From Poriferisodalis sp965205175 (lineage in GTDB: Bacteria; Actinomycetota; Acidimicrobiia; Acidimicrobiales; Poriferisodalaceae): a DNA stretch of 64,000 nt. Position 1 is the first letter of the stretch; each line of letters starts with the position of its first letter. The position numbers were made by a program, and so were the translations under genes. Positions 44,045 to 52,332 of the stretch are shown here, in pieces. Where the stretch lies: contig NZ_OZ242038.1 of the NCBI RefSeq assembly GCF_965205175.1, positions 868,001-932,000 of the forward strand, in the 5' to 3' direction. The notes under the pieces were generated by a model, which saw only the letters and a list, made by a program, of their open reading frames with translations, ran no database searches and was not told the DNA's origin.

Positions 44045-44460
44045 TGTTGATGCCTCGCAAGACGAAGTACCGCAAGGAGCATCGCGGGCGCATGAAGGGT
44101 CGCACCAAGGGCGGCACAGCGGTGCATTTCGGCGACTATGGCATTCAGGCACTCGAACCCGGCTGGATCACCGCTCGTCAAATCGAAGCGGCGCGCATCG
44201 CCATGACCCGCCACGTCAAGCGCGGCGGCAAAGTGTGGATCAACGTGTTTCCGGACAAGCCGGTGACCGCGAAGCCTGCGGAAACGCGCATGGGTTCCGG
44301 CAAGGGAAATCCCGAGAAGTGGGTTGCCGTAGTCAAGCCGGGCCGAGTGATGTTCGAGCTGGGCGGTGTGAACGCAGAGCTGGCCCATGGTGCGATGGAA
44401 CGCGCCATACAGAAGCTGCCCATCCGTGCGCGGGTGATCTCACGAGAAGAGGCCATCTGA
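44044..44460 (+). CDS. rplP: Ribosomal protein L16
   Basis: A 138-residue L16: MLMPRKTKYRKEHRGRMKG, WITARQIEAARIAMTRHVKRGGKVWI and MGSGKGNPEKWVAVVKPGR. Start ATG 44044 overlaps the rpsC stop by one base. Confidence 0.97.
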   Translation: MLMPRKTKYRKEHRGRMKGRTKGGTAVHFGDYGIQALEPGWITARQIEAARIAMTRHVKRGGKVWINVFPDKPVTAKPAETRMGSGKGNPEKWVAVVKPGRVMFELGGVNAELAHGAMERAIQKLPIRARVISREEAI

Positions 44461-44807
44461 TGGCGGCCGCGGCGACGCTTCGAACCCTGACCGACGATCA
44501 GCTGCTCGACGAGCTGGACAGCGCCCGCAAGGAGCTGTTCAACCTGCGCTTCGCGTTCGCGACCGGCCAGCTCGACAACTCCGCGCAGCTCGGCGCCGTC
44601 AAGCGCGATATCGCCCGCATCCACACCGTGTTGCGCGAGCGCGAGATCGCCGCAGCCGAACTGCCGGCCCCAGCGACCACAACTGCACCCGATGCCGCCG
44701 CGACCGCACCCGCACCCAGTGCCGCGGCGACCGGCCCGGCAACCGCACCCGGCGCCGCGCAGGACTCTGCCGCACCTGCCACAGCACCCCCAGGAGACCA
44801 GCCATGA
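44460..44807 (+). CDS. rpmC: Ribosomal protein L29 with Ala/Pro tail
   Basis: A 115-residue L29; the family is normally 60-75. Residues 1-65 form the two-helix L29 (LRTLTDDQLLDELDSARKELFNLRFAFATGQL, VKRDIARIHTVLRERE). The remaining 50 residues are an Ala/Pro/Thr tail. ATG 44460 overlaps the rplP stop by one base. Confidence 0.93.
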   Translation: MAAAATLRTLTDDQLLDELDSARKELFNLRFAFATGQLDNSAQLGAVKRDIARIHTVLREREIAAAELPAPATTTAPDAAATAPAPSAAATGPATAPGAAQDSAAPATAPPGDQP

Positions 44808-45142
44808 GCAGCGATGCCGCCGAGACCCCCAACAGCGCTGGGCCCAACAGCACTGGGCCCAACAGCGCTCAAACCAGCAGCAATCGGCCCGAACGCAATC
44901 GGCGCAAGGTACGCGAGGGCATCGTCACTTCCACCAAGATGGACCGGACCGCGGTCGTCTCGGTGACCGAGCGCGTACGCCACCCGCGCTACTTCAAGAC
45001 GGTGCAGCGCACGAAGAAGCTGTACGTCCACGATCCGAACTCCCAGACGAGCCCCGGCGATCGGGTTCGCGTCATGGAAACCCGGCCGATCTCCAAGACC
45101 AAGCACTGGCGTGTCGTGGAGATCGTCGAGCGAGCGCGGTGA
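44804..45142 (+). CDS. rpsQ: Ribosomal protein S17 with repeated N-terminal extension
   Basis: A 112-residue S17. The OB-fold core (KVREGIVTSTKMDRTAVVSV, HPRYFKTVQRTKKLYVHDP, RVRVMETRPISKTKHWRVVEI) begins at about residue 34. The first 30 residues contain three copies of a Gly-Pro-Asn-Ser-Ala/Thr unit from a 15-bp repeat. It overlaps rpmC by four bases (ATGA). Confidence 0.94.
   Translation: MSSDAAETPNSAGPNSTGPNSAQTSSNRPERNRRKVREGIVTSTKMDRTAVVSVTERVRHPRYFKTVQRTKKLYVHDPNSQTSPGDRVRVMETRPISKTKHWRVVEIVERAR
44828..44872 (+). repeat. Three 15-bp units at the start of rpsQ
   Basis: The units are of the form CCCAACAGCGCTGGG (44828-44842, 44843-44857, 44858-44872), with one change in the second and a diverged end in the third. 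They encode the repeated N-terminal extension of S17. Confidence 0.88.
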
Positions 45143-45146
45143 CGCA

Positions 45147-45515
45147 ATGATTCAACAGGAATCGCGACTCAAGGTCGCCGACAACTCCGGTGCCCGCGAG
45201 GTGCTGTGCATTCGTGTGCTGGGAGGCACCGGCCGCCGCTACGCGTCCATCGGCGACGTGTTCATCGCCACCGTGAAGGACGCCATTCCCGGTGCATCGG
45301 TGCGCAAGGGCGACGTGGTGCGCTGTGTCGTGGTGCGCACGCGCAAGGAGCGCCGACGCCCGGACGGCAGCTACATCCGCTTCGACGAGAACGCAGCGGT
45401 GCTCGTCGACAACAACCGCCAGCCGCGAGGCACCCGCATCTTCGGACCGGTCGGCCGCGAGCTGCGCGACAAGCGCTTCATGCGCATCGTGTCGCTCGCT
45501 CCGGAAGTCCTGTGA
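45147..45515 (+). CDS. rplN: Ribosomal protein L14
   Basis: A 122-residue L14: MIQQESRLKVADNSGAREVLCIRVLGG, VRCVVVRTRKERRRPDGSYIRFDENAAVLV and GTRIFGPVGRELR. Length and start are standard. Confidence 0.97.
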   Translation: MIQQESRLKVADNSGAREVLCIRVLGGTGRRYASIGDVFIATVKDAIPGASVRKGDVVRCVVVRTRKERRRPDGSYIRFDENAAVLVDNNRQPRGTRIFGPVGRELRDKRFMRIVSLAPEVL

Positions 45516-45528
45516 GGGGAGCGAGACC

Positions 45529-45867
45529 ATGACACGTCGCAAGAACCAGCCACCACCGCTGCGCGTCCGCAAGGGCGACAGCGTTCGCGTCATCTCCGGC
45601 CCGGACAAGGGCAAGGAAGGCGAGGTGGTGTCGGTGGATCTGGCGCGGCACCGCATCACGGTGGAAGGCGTGAATGTGGGGCACAAGCATCAGCGGCCTA
45701 CCCAGCAGAACCAAGAAGGCCAGATCATCGACTACCTGCTGCCGATCGACGTCTCCAACGTGGCGGTGATGTGCCCGCGAACGGGCCGGCCGGGCCGCGT
45801 CGGTTACCGCTTCGAAGGCAACCGCAAGGTGCGCTACCACCGGGTCTCGGGGGAGGAGCTGCCGTGA
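45529..45867 (+). CDS. rplX: Ribosomal protein L24
   Basis: A 112-residue L24 with the KOW motif VRKGDSVRVISGPDKGKEGEVVSVD, then VEGVNVGHKHQRPTQQNQEG and a C-terminal CPRTGRPGRVGYRF. ATG 45529 follows GAGGGGAGCGAG. Confidence 0.96.
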   Translation: MTRRKNQPPPLRVRKGDSVRVISGPDKGKEGEVVSVDLARHRITVEGVNVGHKHQRPTQQNQEGQIIDYLLPIDVSNVAVMCPRTGRPGRVGYRFEGNRKVRYHRVSGEELP

Positions 45868-46487
45868 GCACGACCGAAGCTCTGCCCGATGCGTCGTCGG
45901 TGGTCGAGACCGAGACGCGCGCCGCGCCGCGGTCGCAGCCCCGCATGAAGGCGCTGTACCGAGACACGATCCGCGAGCAACTGCAAGCGCAGCTGCGGCT
46001 CCCGAACGTCATGCAGGTGCCCAAGCTCACCAAGATCAGCGTGAACATGGGCGTGGGAGCGGCGCTGACGAACCGGGGCTTGCTCGAGGGTGCCATCGAT
46101 GACCTCAGCCGCATCTGCGGTCAGCGGCCGGCGATCACCCGGGCGAAGCGTTCCATTGCGGGGTTCAAGCTTCGCGAGGGCAACGCGATCGGTGCTCGGG
46201 TGACGATGCGTCGGGACCGGATGTGGGAGTTCTACGACAGGCTCGTGTCCTTGGCCATTCCTCGTATCCGCGACTTCCGCGGCCTCTCGCCGCGCAGCTT
46301 CGACGGTCACGGCAACTACACGTTCGGCATCACCGAGCAGCTGGTCTTCCCGGAGATCGACTACGACAGCGTCAACCAGATCCGCGGCATGGACGTCACC
46401 TTGGTGACGTCAGCCGTAGACGACGAGGGCGGGCGCGCCCTGCTGGTTGCTCTCGGGTTCCCGTTCCGGCAGGGCCCGGCTCAGTAG
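45864..46487 (+). CDS. rplE: Ribosomal protein L5
   Basis: A 207-residue L5 starting GTG 45864 inside the rplX stop (GTGA). After about 25 variable residues comes RMKALYRDTIREQLQ, then NVMQVPKLTKISVNMGVG, RAKRSIAGFKLREG and YTFGITEQLVFPEIDYD. It binds 5S rRNA. Confidence 0.96.
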   Translation: MSTTEALPDASSVVETETRAAPRSQPRMKALYRDTIREQLQAQLRLPNVMQVPKLTKISVNMGVGAALTNRGLLEGAIDDLSRICGQRPAITRAKRSIAGFKLREGNAIGARVTMRRDRMWEFYDRLVSLAIPRIRDFRGLSPRSFDGHGNYTFGITEQLVFPEIDYDSVNQIRGMDVTLVTSAVDDEGGRALLVALGFPFRQGPAQ

Positions 46488-46525
46488 AGCCCTGACTCCA
46501 CCAAGGCTTCACAAAGGCGGATCTG

Positions 46526-46711
46526 ATGGCCAAGAAAGCACTCGTCAACAAGCAGCAGCGCACCCCGAAGTTCAAGGTGCGCGCGTACACACGCTGTCGC
46601 GTCTGCGGCAGGCCGAGGTCGGTGTACCGCAAATTCGGGCTGTGCCGGGTGTGCTTGCGAGAGATGGTTCATGCCGGCGAGGTGCCGGGCGTCACGAAGG
46701 CCAGCTGGTGA
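46526..46711 (+). CDS. rpsN: Ribosomal protein S14, zinc-binding type
   Basis: A 61-residue S14 of the zinc (type Z) form, with CRVCGRPRSVYRKFGLCRVC supplying four cysteines. Length and motifs are standard. Confidence 0.96.
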   Translation: MAKKALVNKQQRTPKFKVRAYTRCRVCGRPRSVYRKFGLCRVCLREMVHAGEVPGVTKASW

Positions 46712-46754
46712 GAGGCCAGCTGATGAGAGGCCGGTTGGTCAGGGAGGTGGCCGT

Positions 46755-47159
46755 ATGTCGATGACCGACCCCATAGCGGACATGCTCACCCGCATCCGCA
46801 ACGCCAACATGGTGTTCAAGGACAAGGTGGTCATGCCGTCCTCCAAGCAGAAGGAGCGTCTCGCGGCAATCCTCAAGCGTGAGGGTTACGTGAGCGACTA
46901 CCGAGTGAGCGACGAGGCCGACGGCCCAGCCCGGACGCTCACCATCGACCTGAAGTACACCGGTGACCGAGATCGCACCATCTCGGGGCTGCGGCGGGTC
47001 TCCAAGCCTGGATTGCGGGTGTACACCAAGTCCGACAAGGTTCCCCGCGTGCTCGGCGGCCTCGGCATCGCCGTGCTGTCCACCAGTAGGGGCCTGATGA
47101 CCGACCGCGAGGCTCGTCGCAACCGCATGGGCGGCGAGATCCTCTGCTACGTCTGGTAG
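46755..47159 (+). CDS. rpsH: Ribosomal protein S8
   Basis: A 134-residue S8: MTDPIADMLTRIRNANMVFKD, LRRVSKPGLRVYTKSDKVPRVLGGLGIAVLSTSRG and GGEILCYVW. AGGGAGGTGG precedes ATG 46755. In E. coli S8 controls the spc operon. Confidence 0.97.
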   Translation: MSMTDPIADMLTRIRNANMVFKDKVVMPSSKQKERLAAILKREGYVSDYRVSDEADGPARTLTIDLKYTGDRDRTISGLRRVSKPGLRVYTKSDKVPRVLGGLGIAVLSTSRGLMTDREARRNRMGGEILCYVW

Positions 47160-47168
47160 GAGGCCGCA

Positions 47169-47750
47169 GTGTCACGCGTCGGCAGGACGCCCATCTCGAT
47201 TCCCGACGGGGTCACCGTCACCGCGCAGAGCGCCTCGGGCGACGCCGACTCGGCGGTGGGCCAAGTGGTGAGCGTCACCGGCCCCGGCGGCAAGCTCACC
47301 CAGTCGTTGGCGGCAGGCATCCGGGTTCGCCTCGACGACGGCCCCGAGGGCTCGGTGGCGGTCGTGGAATGCGCCGACGCCAGCCGCACTCAGCGTTCGC
47401 TGCACGGACTCAGCCGCGCGCTCGTCGCCAACATGGTGCAGGGAGTCTCGCAGGGCTTCTCCAAGGAACTGCAGATCGTCGGTGTGGGCTACCGCGCAGC
47501 CGCCAAAGGGCCGAATGCGCTGGAGCTGTCGCTGGGCTTCAGCCACGCGGTGCCGTTCACCGCGCCCGAGGGCATCAGCTTCGACGTCCCAAGCCAGACG
47601 TCCATCGTCGTGAAGGGCATCGACAAGCAGCTCGTCGGGCAGGTTGCGGCCAACATCCGCGCGCTGCGCAAGCCCGAGCCCTACAAGGGCAAAGGCATCC
47701 GTTACGTCGACGAGCGTGTGCTGCGCAAGGCCGGAAAGGCGGCGAAGTGA
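47169..47750 (+). CDS. rplF: Ribosomal protein L6
   Basis: A 193-residue L6 starting GTG 47169: SRVGRTPISIPDGVTV, LVANMVQGVSQGFSKELQIVGVGYRA and RKPEPYKGKGIRYVDE. Both L6 domains are complete. Confidence 0.96.
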   Translation: MSRVGRTPISIPDGVTVTAQSASGDADSAVGQVVSVTGPGGKLTQSLAAGIRVRLDDGPEGSVAVVECADASRTQRSLHGLSRALVANMVQGVSQGFSKELQIVGVGYRAAAKGPNALELSLGFSHAVPFTAPEGISFDVPSQTSIVVKGIDKQLVGQVAANIRALRKPEPYKGKGIRYVDERVLRKAGKAAK

Positions 47751-48100
47751 GCGTTCCCACGAAGGCAGCGGGCCGCGATCGGCGTCACCGACGCGTCCGC
47801 AAGAAGGTGACCGGCACCGCTGAGCGTCCGCGTCTGGCGGTGTTCCGGTCCAACCGCCACATCAGCGCCCAGCTGATCGACGACCAAGCCGGCCGCACCT
47901 TGGCCGCCGCATCGTCGCACGAAGCGGGCGTGAACGGCGGCGGCAATATCGCGGCCGCAGCCGAGATCGGCCGGCTCATTGCCGAGCGAGCGCGAGCGGC
48001 GGGTACCACCACGGTCACCTTCGACCGGGGCGGCAACCGATACCACGGCCGTGTCGCGGCCCTTGCAGATGCCGCCCGTGCCGGCGGCCTGGAGTTCTGA
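47747..48100 (+). CDS. rplR: Ribosomal protein L18
   Basis: A 117-residue L18 starting GTG 47747, overlapping the rplF stop (GTGA). RHRRVRKKVTGTAERPRLAVFRSNRHI and FDRGGNRYHGRVAALADAARAGGLEF are the usual ends. It binds 5S rRNA. Confidence 0.96.
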   Translation: MSVPTKAAGRDRRHRRVRKKVTGTAERPRLAVFRSNRHISAQLIDDQAGRTLAAASSHEAGVNGGGNIAAAAEIGRLIAERARAAGTTTVTFDRGGNRYHGRVAALADAARAGGLEF

Positions 48101-48110
48101 GGGAGGACTC

Positions 48111-48791
48111 GTGGCAGAAGCACCCACCTCGCAGAACCGTCCTGAGCGGGAGCGCAGCAGCGGCGAACGCGGCGCCGGGCGGCGCCCCCGCGACCGCCAG
48201 TCCGACAATCCTCGCCACAGCGGAGACGACGGCCTGCGCGAATCGCGGGTCATCGACATCAATCGCGTAGCCAAAGTGGTCAAGGGCGGCCGCCGTTTCT
48301 CGTTCTCCGCGCTCGTGGTGATCGGCGACGGCGCCGGCCGAGTCGGGCTCGGCTACGGCAAGGCCAAAGAAGTGCCGCTGGCCATCCAAAAGGGCACCGA
48401 GGAGGCCCGCAAGAGCCTCTTCGCCGTTCCTCTGGCAGGCGCCACCATCGTGCATCCGGTGCTCGGAGTCATGGGTGCCGGCAAGGTGCTGCTGCAGCCG
48501 GCAGCGCCCGGAACCGGAGTCATCGCGGGCGGTGCTGCACGCGCAATCCTGGAGGAAGCAGGCATCCGCGACGTGCTGGCGAAGTCCCTCGGATCGTCCA
48601 ATCACATCAACGTGGCCCGCGCCACGATCGCGGGCTTGGCGGACCTCAGGCGTCCCGACGAGGTGGCCAAGCTGCGCGGGCTGTCGCCGGAGGAGTGCAT
48701 CCCGGCCGGCCTGCTGGAGGCCTACCGGGAATCCGAGCGTTCGCGGAAGCTGAGTGCGGCCACGGCGGGGCCCGGAGGTTCGCCGGCATGA
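48111..48791 (+). CDS. rpsE: Ribosomal protein S5
   Basis: A 226-residue S5 starting GTG 48111 after GGGAGGA. An Arg/Ser/Glu-rich extension of about 45 residues precedes the core (RVIDINRVAKVVKGGRRFSFSALVVIGDG, GYGKAKEVPLAIQKG, GIRDVLAKSLGSSNHINVARAT). Confidence 0.96.
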   Translation: MAEAPTSQNRPERERSSGERGAGRRPRDRQSDNPRHSGDDGLRESRVIDINRVAKVVKGGRRFSFSALVVIGDGAGRVGLGYGKAKEVPLAIQKGTEEARKSLFAVPLAGATIVHPVLGVMGAGKVLLQPAAPGTGVIAGGAARAILEEAGIRDVLAKSLGSSNHINVARATIAGLADLRRPDEVAKLRGLSPEECIPAGLLEAYRESERSRKLSAATAGPGGSPA

Positions 48792-49000
48792 ACCAAGCCG
48801 ACCCCAACCAGCTGGTGGTGACCCAGGTGCGGTCGGCCATCGGGGCCAAGCCCAAGGCGCGCGGCGCACTGCGCGCGCTGGGCCTGGGCAAGATCGGCCG
48901 CAGCCATGTGCTGCCGGATCGACCCGAGATCCGCGGCATGCTGCGCAAGGTTCGTCATCTCGTCGACGTGCAGGAGGTCGGCAATGCTGAGACTGCATGA
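48788..49000 (+). CDS. rpmD: Ribosomal protein L30
   Basis: A 70-residue L30: LVVTQVRSAIGAKPKARGALRALGLGKIGRSHVLPDRPEIRGMLRKVRHLVDV. It overlaps the rpsE stop (ATGA) and the start of rplO by 17 bases. Confidence 0.95.
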   Translation: MNQADPNQLVVTQVRSAIGAKPKARGALRALGLGKIGRSHVLPDRPEIRGMLRKVRHLVDVQEVGNAETA

Positions 49001-49475
49001 CCTGGCCCCGCCGCCCGGGTCACGGCGCCGGCGCAAGCGGGTGGCGCGCGGCACCGGCGGCAAGGGCGGCAAGACCGCCGGCCGCGGCACCAAGGGAACC
49101 CGCGCTCGTGGCACCGTTCCGGTCTGGTACGAGGGCGGGCAGCTGCCGCTGCAGGTGCGCCTGCCCAAGCGCAAGGGATTCAAGAACCCGTTCCGCGTCG
49201 AGTATCAGCCGATCAATCTCGACACCCTCGACGCGTGCGGCCTCGACGAGGTCACGCCGGTCGAACTGCGAGCCCGAGGCTTGGTGTCCAAGGGCGCCAT
49301 GGTCAAGATCCTGGGTCGCGGCAACCTCGGCAGGCCGATCGCCGTGAAGGCTCACGCAGTCTCTGGCTCGGCCCGCGCGGCCATCGAGGAGGCCGGCGGC
49401 AGCGTGGACATCCTGCCGCCCACCTTCGGCGGCCCCCGCCCGCCCGCCCAGGGCAACCAGCACACCAATCGCTGA
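48984..49475 (+). CDS. rplO: Ribosomal protein L15
   Basis: A 163-residue L15: MLRLHDLAPPPGSRRRRKRVARG, the Gly-rich GTGGKGGKTAGRGTKGT, and FEGGQ-type block WYEGGQLPLQVRLPKRKGF. CAGGAGG inside rpmD is the ribosome site. Confidence 0.96.
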   Translation: MLRLHDLAPPPGSRRRRKRVARGTGGKGGKTAGRGTKGTRARGTVPVWYEGGQLPLQVRLPKRKGFKNPFRVEYQPINLDTLDACGLDEVTPVELRARGLVSKGAMVKILGRGNLGRPIAVKAHAVSGSARAAIEEAGGSVDILPPTFGGPRPPAQGNQHTNR

Positions 49476-49485
49476 GAGGTCCCTC

Positions 49486-50814
49486 GTGCTCGGCCACATG
49501 CGCAACATCTTCCGCATAGCAGACCTGCGCCGGAAGATCCTGTTCACGCTGTTCATCATCGCGGCGTACAGGCTGGGTTCGCAGGTCCCGGTGCCGGGCA
49601 TCGACTTCGACGCCATCGTCTCGTTGCGCGAACAAGCCAGCTCCACCGGCGGCGTGCTCGCACTGCTGAACCTCTTCTCAGGCGGCGCACTCACCAACTT
49701 CGCCATCTTTGCGCTGGGGATCATGCCCTACATCACGGCGTCGATCATCATTCAGATTCTCACCGTCGCGATCCCGCGTTTCGAGCAGCTCCAGCAACAA
49801 GGAGCGGTGGGACAGCGCAAGCTCACCCAGTACACCCGCTACCTGACGCTGGGCATCGCGTTCGTGCAGGCCACGGGCATCACGTTCATCTTCGGCCGCG
49901 GTCAGGGCACGGCGCTGGGCAACACCGCCGGCGTCATCGTCATTCCGGACTTCACGTTCAACCGGGTGGCGCTGGTGATCTTGTCGCTGACCGCCGGCAC
50001 GGCACTGCTCATGTGGATGGGCGAGCTGATCAGCCAGCGAGGCGTCGGCAACGGCATGTCGCTGCTGATCTTCGCCTCGGTCGTGTCGACCATTCCCTTC
50101 GACGGGGCCCGTCTGCTCGCGGTGCAGGGCACCGTGTACCTGGCGGCAGCAATTGTCGTGGCAACCGGGATGATGGTGGCGATCATCTTCATCGAGCAGG
50201 GTCAGCGGCGCATCCCGGTGCAGTTCTCCCGCCGGCAGGTGGGCAGGAGGCTCTACGGCGGGCAGAACACCTACATCCCGCTGAAGGTCAACCAGTCCGG
50301 CGTCATCCCGGTCATCTTCGCGAGTTCGGTGCTGTTCCTGCCGGTGTTGCTGTCCAACATTGCGAACTGGGGCTGGCTGCAGACCACCGTCGACGACTAC
50401 CTCACCCAGCCCGACAACATCGCCTACATCTTGTTCTTCGGCGGGTTGATCGTGGGCTTTGCGTACTTCTACACAGCGATCACGTTCGACCCGGTGCGCC
50501 AAGCGGACAACATTCGCAAACAGGGCGGCTTCATTCCCGGCATCCGACCCGGCCCGCAGACCGAGCGCTACTTGTCCAGAGTGCTGAACCGCATCACGCT
50601 GCCTGGGTCGCTGTTCATCGCAGCCGTAGCGTTGCTGCCCAGTGTGCTGCTGTCGCTGACCAGCGACTTGGATGCCTTGGGCACCGGCGGTGCAGGCGCA
50701 GCAATCGGCTTCGGCGGCGTGTCGATTCTGATTGCGGCCGGTGTGGCGCTGGAGACCATGAAGCAGGTCGACAGTCAGCTGCTGATGCGCAACTACGAAG
50801 GGTTCCTGGCCTGA
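49486..50814 (+). CDS. secY: Preprotein translocase subunit SecY
   Basis: A 442-residue channel protein with ten predicted transmembrane helices. MRNIFRIADLRRKILFTLFIIAAYRLGSQVPVPGID starts it. The plug region FSGGALTNFAIFALGIMPYITASI, GMSLLIFAS, and IRKQGGFIPGIRPGPQT are diagnostic. The start is GTG 49486. Confidence 0.97.
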   Translation: MLGHMRNIFRIADLRRKILFTLFIIAAYRLGSQVPVPGIDFDAIVSLREQASSTGGVLALLNLFSGGALTNFAIFALGIMPYITASIIIQILTVAIPRFEQLQQQGAVGQRKLTQYTRYLTLGIAFVQATGITFIFGRGQGTALGNTAGVIVIPDFTFNRVALVILSLTAGTALLMWMGELISQRGVGNGMSLLIFASVVSTIPFDGARLLAVQGTVYLAAAIVVATGMMVAIIFIEQGQRRIPVQFSRRQVGRRLYGGQNTYIPLKVNQSGVIPVIFASSVLFLPVLLSNIANWGWLQTTVDDYLTQPDNIAYILFFGGLIVGFAYFYTAITFDPVRQADNIRKQGGFIPGIRPGPQTERYLSRVLNRITLPGSLFIAAVALLPSVLLSLTSDLDALGTGGAGAAIGFGGVSILIAAGVALETMKQVDSQLLMRNYEGFLA

Positions 50815-51383
50815 TGGGCACACGACGGCTGGTCATCCTGGGCAAGCAGGGTGCCGGCAAGGGCACCCAGTGCGAGCTGTTGGTGGAGCGCTACGGAGTT
50901 GCCCATGTCTCCACCGGCGACATGCTGCGCGCTGCGATGGCGGCGGGCACCGAGCTGGGCAGGCAGGCCAAGGAGGTCATGGACGCAGGCGACTTGGTCA
51001 GCGACGAGCTGATCCTGGGCATCGTGGCGCAGCGGCTCAACGAGCCCGACGCCGCTGCGGGGTTCCTGCTCGACGGGTTCCCTCGCACTGAAGCCCAAGC
51101 AGACGGCCTCTTTGCGTTGCTCGCCCCTCAGACCGTGGACTGCGTGATCGACTTGGACGTGCCCGACGACGCGGTGACCCAGCGGATGTCCGAGCGCGGC
51201 CGCGCCGACGACACGCCAGAGGCGATTGCGCGGAGGCTGGAGCTGTACGAGGCCGAAACGGCGCCTCTGCGGAAAGTGTTCGCCGACCAGGGAGTGCTGG
51301 TGACCGTGGACGGCCTCGGCACCCCTGCGGAGGTACACCGCCGCATCGTGGCTGCGCTCGAAGCGGCCGAGGGGGCGCGGTGA
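50814..51383 (+). CDS. adk: Adenylate kinase
   Basis: A 189-residue kinase (ATP + AMP to 2 ADP). The P-loop ILGKQGAGKGTQ (Gly-Lys-Gln, where Gly-Pro-Pro or Gly-Ala-Pro is usual), STGDMLRAAMAAG and FLLDGFPRTEAQADGL are clear. The short LID (ERGRADDTPEAIARRLELY) has no zinc cysteines. It overlaps the secY stop by one base. map and infA, which usually follow adk, are not found between it and rpmJ. Confidence 0.95.
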   Translation: MGTRRLVILGKQGAGKGTQCELLVERYGVAHVSTGDMLRAAMAAGTELGRQAKEVMDAGDLVSDELILGIVAQRLNEPDAAAGFLLDGFPRTEAQADGLFALLAPQTVDCVIDLDVPDDAVTQRMSERGRADDTPEAIARRLELYEAETAPLRKVFADQGVLVTVDGLGTPAEVHRRIVAALEAAEGAR

Positions 51384-51435
51384 CCTTCGTGTTGGCCCCT
51401 ATACTCGCTCGTTCGTCTAGATCGCAGGCTGCCTG

Positions 51436-51549
51436 ATGAAAGTCCGTCCGAGCGTCAAGAAATTCTGCGACAAGTGCCGCGTCATCCGCCGCCACGGTCG
51501 CATACGAGTGATCTGTTCGAATCCGCGGCACAAGCAGCGGCAAGGCTGA
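51436..51549 (+). CDS. rpmJ: Ribosomal protein L36
   Basis: A 37-residue L36: MKVRPSVKKFCDKCRVIRRHG then RIRVICSNPRHKQRQG, with the zinc ligands Cys-x2-Cys...Cys...His (zinc-type). Start ATG 51436 and stop 51547-51549. The 52-base spacer after adk includes TATACT (51400-51405), a possible -10 box without a good -35. It is the only gene between adk and rpsM. Confidence 0.95.
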   Translation: MKVRPSVKKFCDKCRVIRRHGRIRVICSNPRHKQRQG

Positions 51550-51567
51550 GACAGGAGTTCTGCATCG

Positions 51568-51945
51568 ATGGCCCGTATCGCCGGCGTCGACCTGCCGCGC
51601 GAGAAGCGCGTTGAGGTCGCGCTCACCTACATCTACGGCGTCGGCCGTTCGGCGAGCCAGCAGGTCTGCGACGACCTGAACATCGCCGGACGTACCCGCG
51701 TGCGCGACCTGACCGATGCCGAGGTAGCTCGGATCCGCAACCACATCGACGCCAATCTCACCGTCGAGGGCGACCTGCGACGCGACGTCGCCCAAGACGT
51801 CAAGCGCAAGATCGAGATCGGCTGCTACCAAGGCGTTCGCCACCGGCGCGGCCTGCCGGTACGCGGCCAGCGCACGCACACCAATGCGCGCACGCGCAAG
51901 GGTCCGCGCAAGACCGTGGCAGGCAAGAAGAAGGTGCGCAAGTGA
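51568..51945 (+). CDS. rpsM: Ribosomal protein S13
   Basis: A 125-residue S13: ARIAGVDLPREKRVEVALTYIYGVG, VRDLTDAEVARIRNHID and the basic tail RGLPVRGQRTHTNARTRKGPRKT. It is standard in length and overlaps rpsK (GTGA). Confidence 0.97.
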   Translation: MARIAGVDLPREKRVEVALTYIYGVGRSASQQVCDDLNIAGRTRVRDLTDAEVARIRNHIDANLTVEGDLRRDVAQDVKRKIEIGCYQGVRHRRGLPVRGQRTHTNARTRKGPRKTVAGKKKVRK

Positions 51946-52331
51946 ACCAGCAGTCTCGGCGCGGACGGCGCAAGGAACGCAAGAACGTGGGCGACGGCGT
52001 GGCGCACATCAAGAGTTCGTTCAACAACACGATCATCACCTTTACGGACTTGCAGGGCAACGTGGTGTCGTGGGCATCGGCGGGGAACGCCGGCTTCAAG
52101 GGCTCGCGCAAGTCCACGCCGTTCGCTGCACAACAGGCGGCTGAGCAGGCTTCTGAGCGTGCCATGGAGCATGGAGTGCGCCGCGTGCATGTGCAGGTGA
52201 AGGGCCCTGGCTCCGGCCGCGAGACCGCCATCCGCTCCATTCAGAATTCCGGCATCGAGATCAAGGGCATTCGCGACATGACGCCGGTGCCGCACAACGG
52301 CTGCCGTCCTCCGAAGCGCCGGAGAGTGTGA
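51942..52331 (+). CDS. rpsK: Ribosomal protein S11
   Basis: A 129-residue S11 starting GTG 51942: GVAHIKSSFNNTIITFTDLQGNVVSWASAG, KGSRKSTPFAAQQAAE and the C-terminal PVPHNGCRPPKRRRV. Confidence 0.97.
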   Translation: MNQQSRRGRRKERKNVGDGVAHIKSSFNNTIITFTDLQGNVVSWASAGNAGFKGSRKSTPFAAQQAAEQASERAMEHGVRRVHVQVKGPGSGRETAIRSIQNSGIEIKGIRDMTPVPHNGCRPPKRRRV

Positions 52332-52332
52332 G

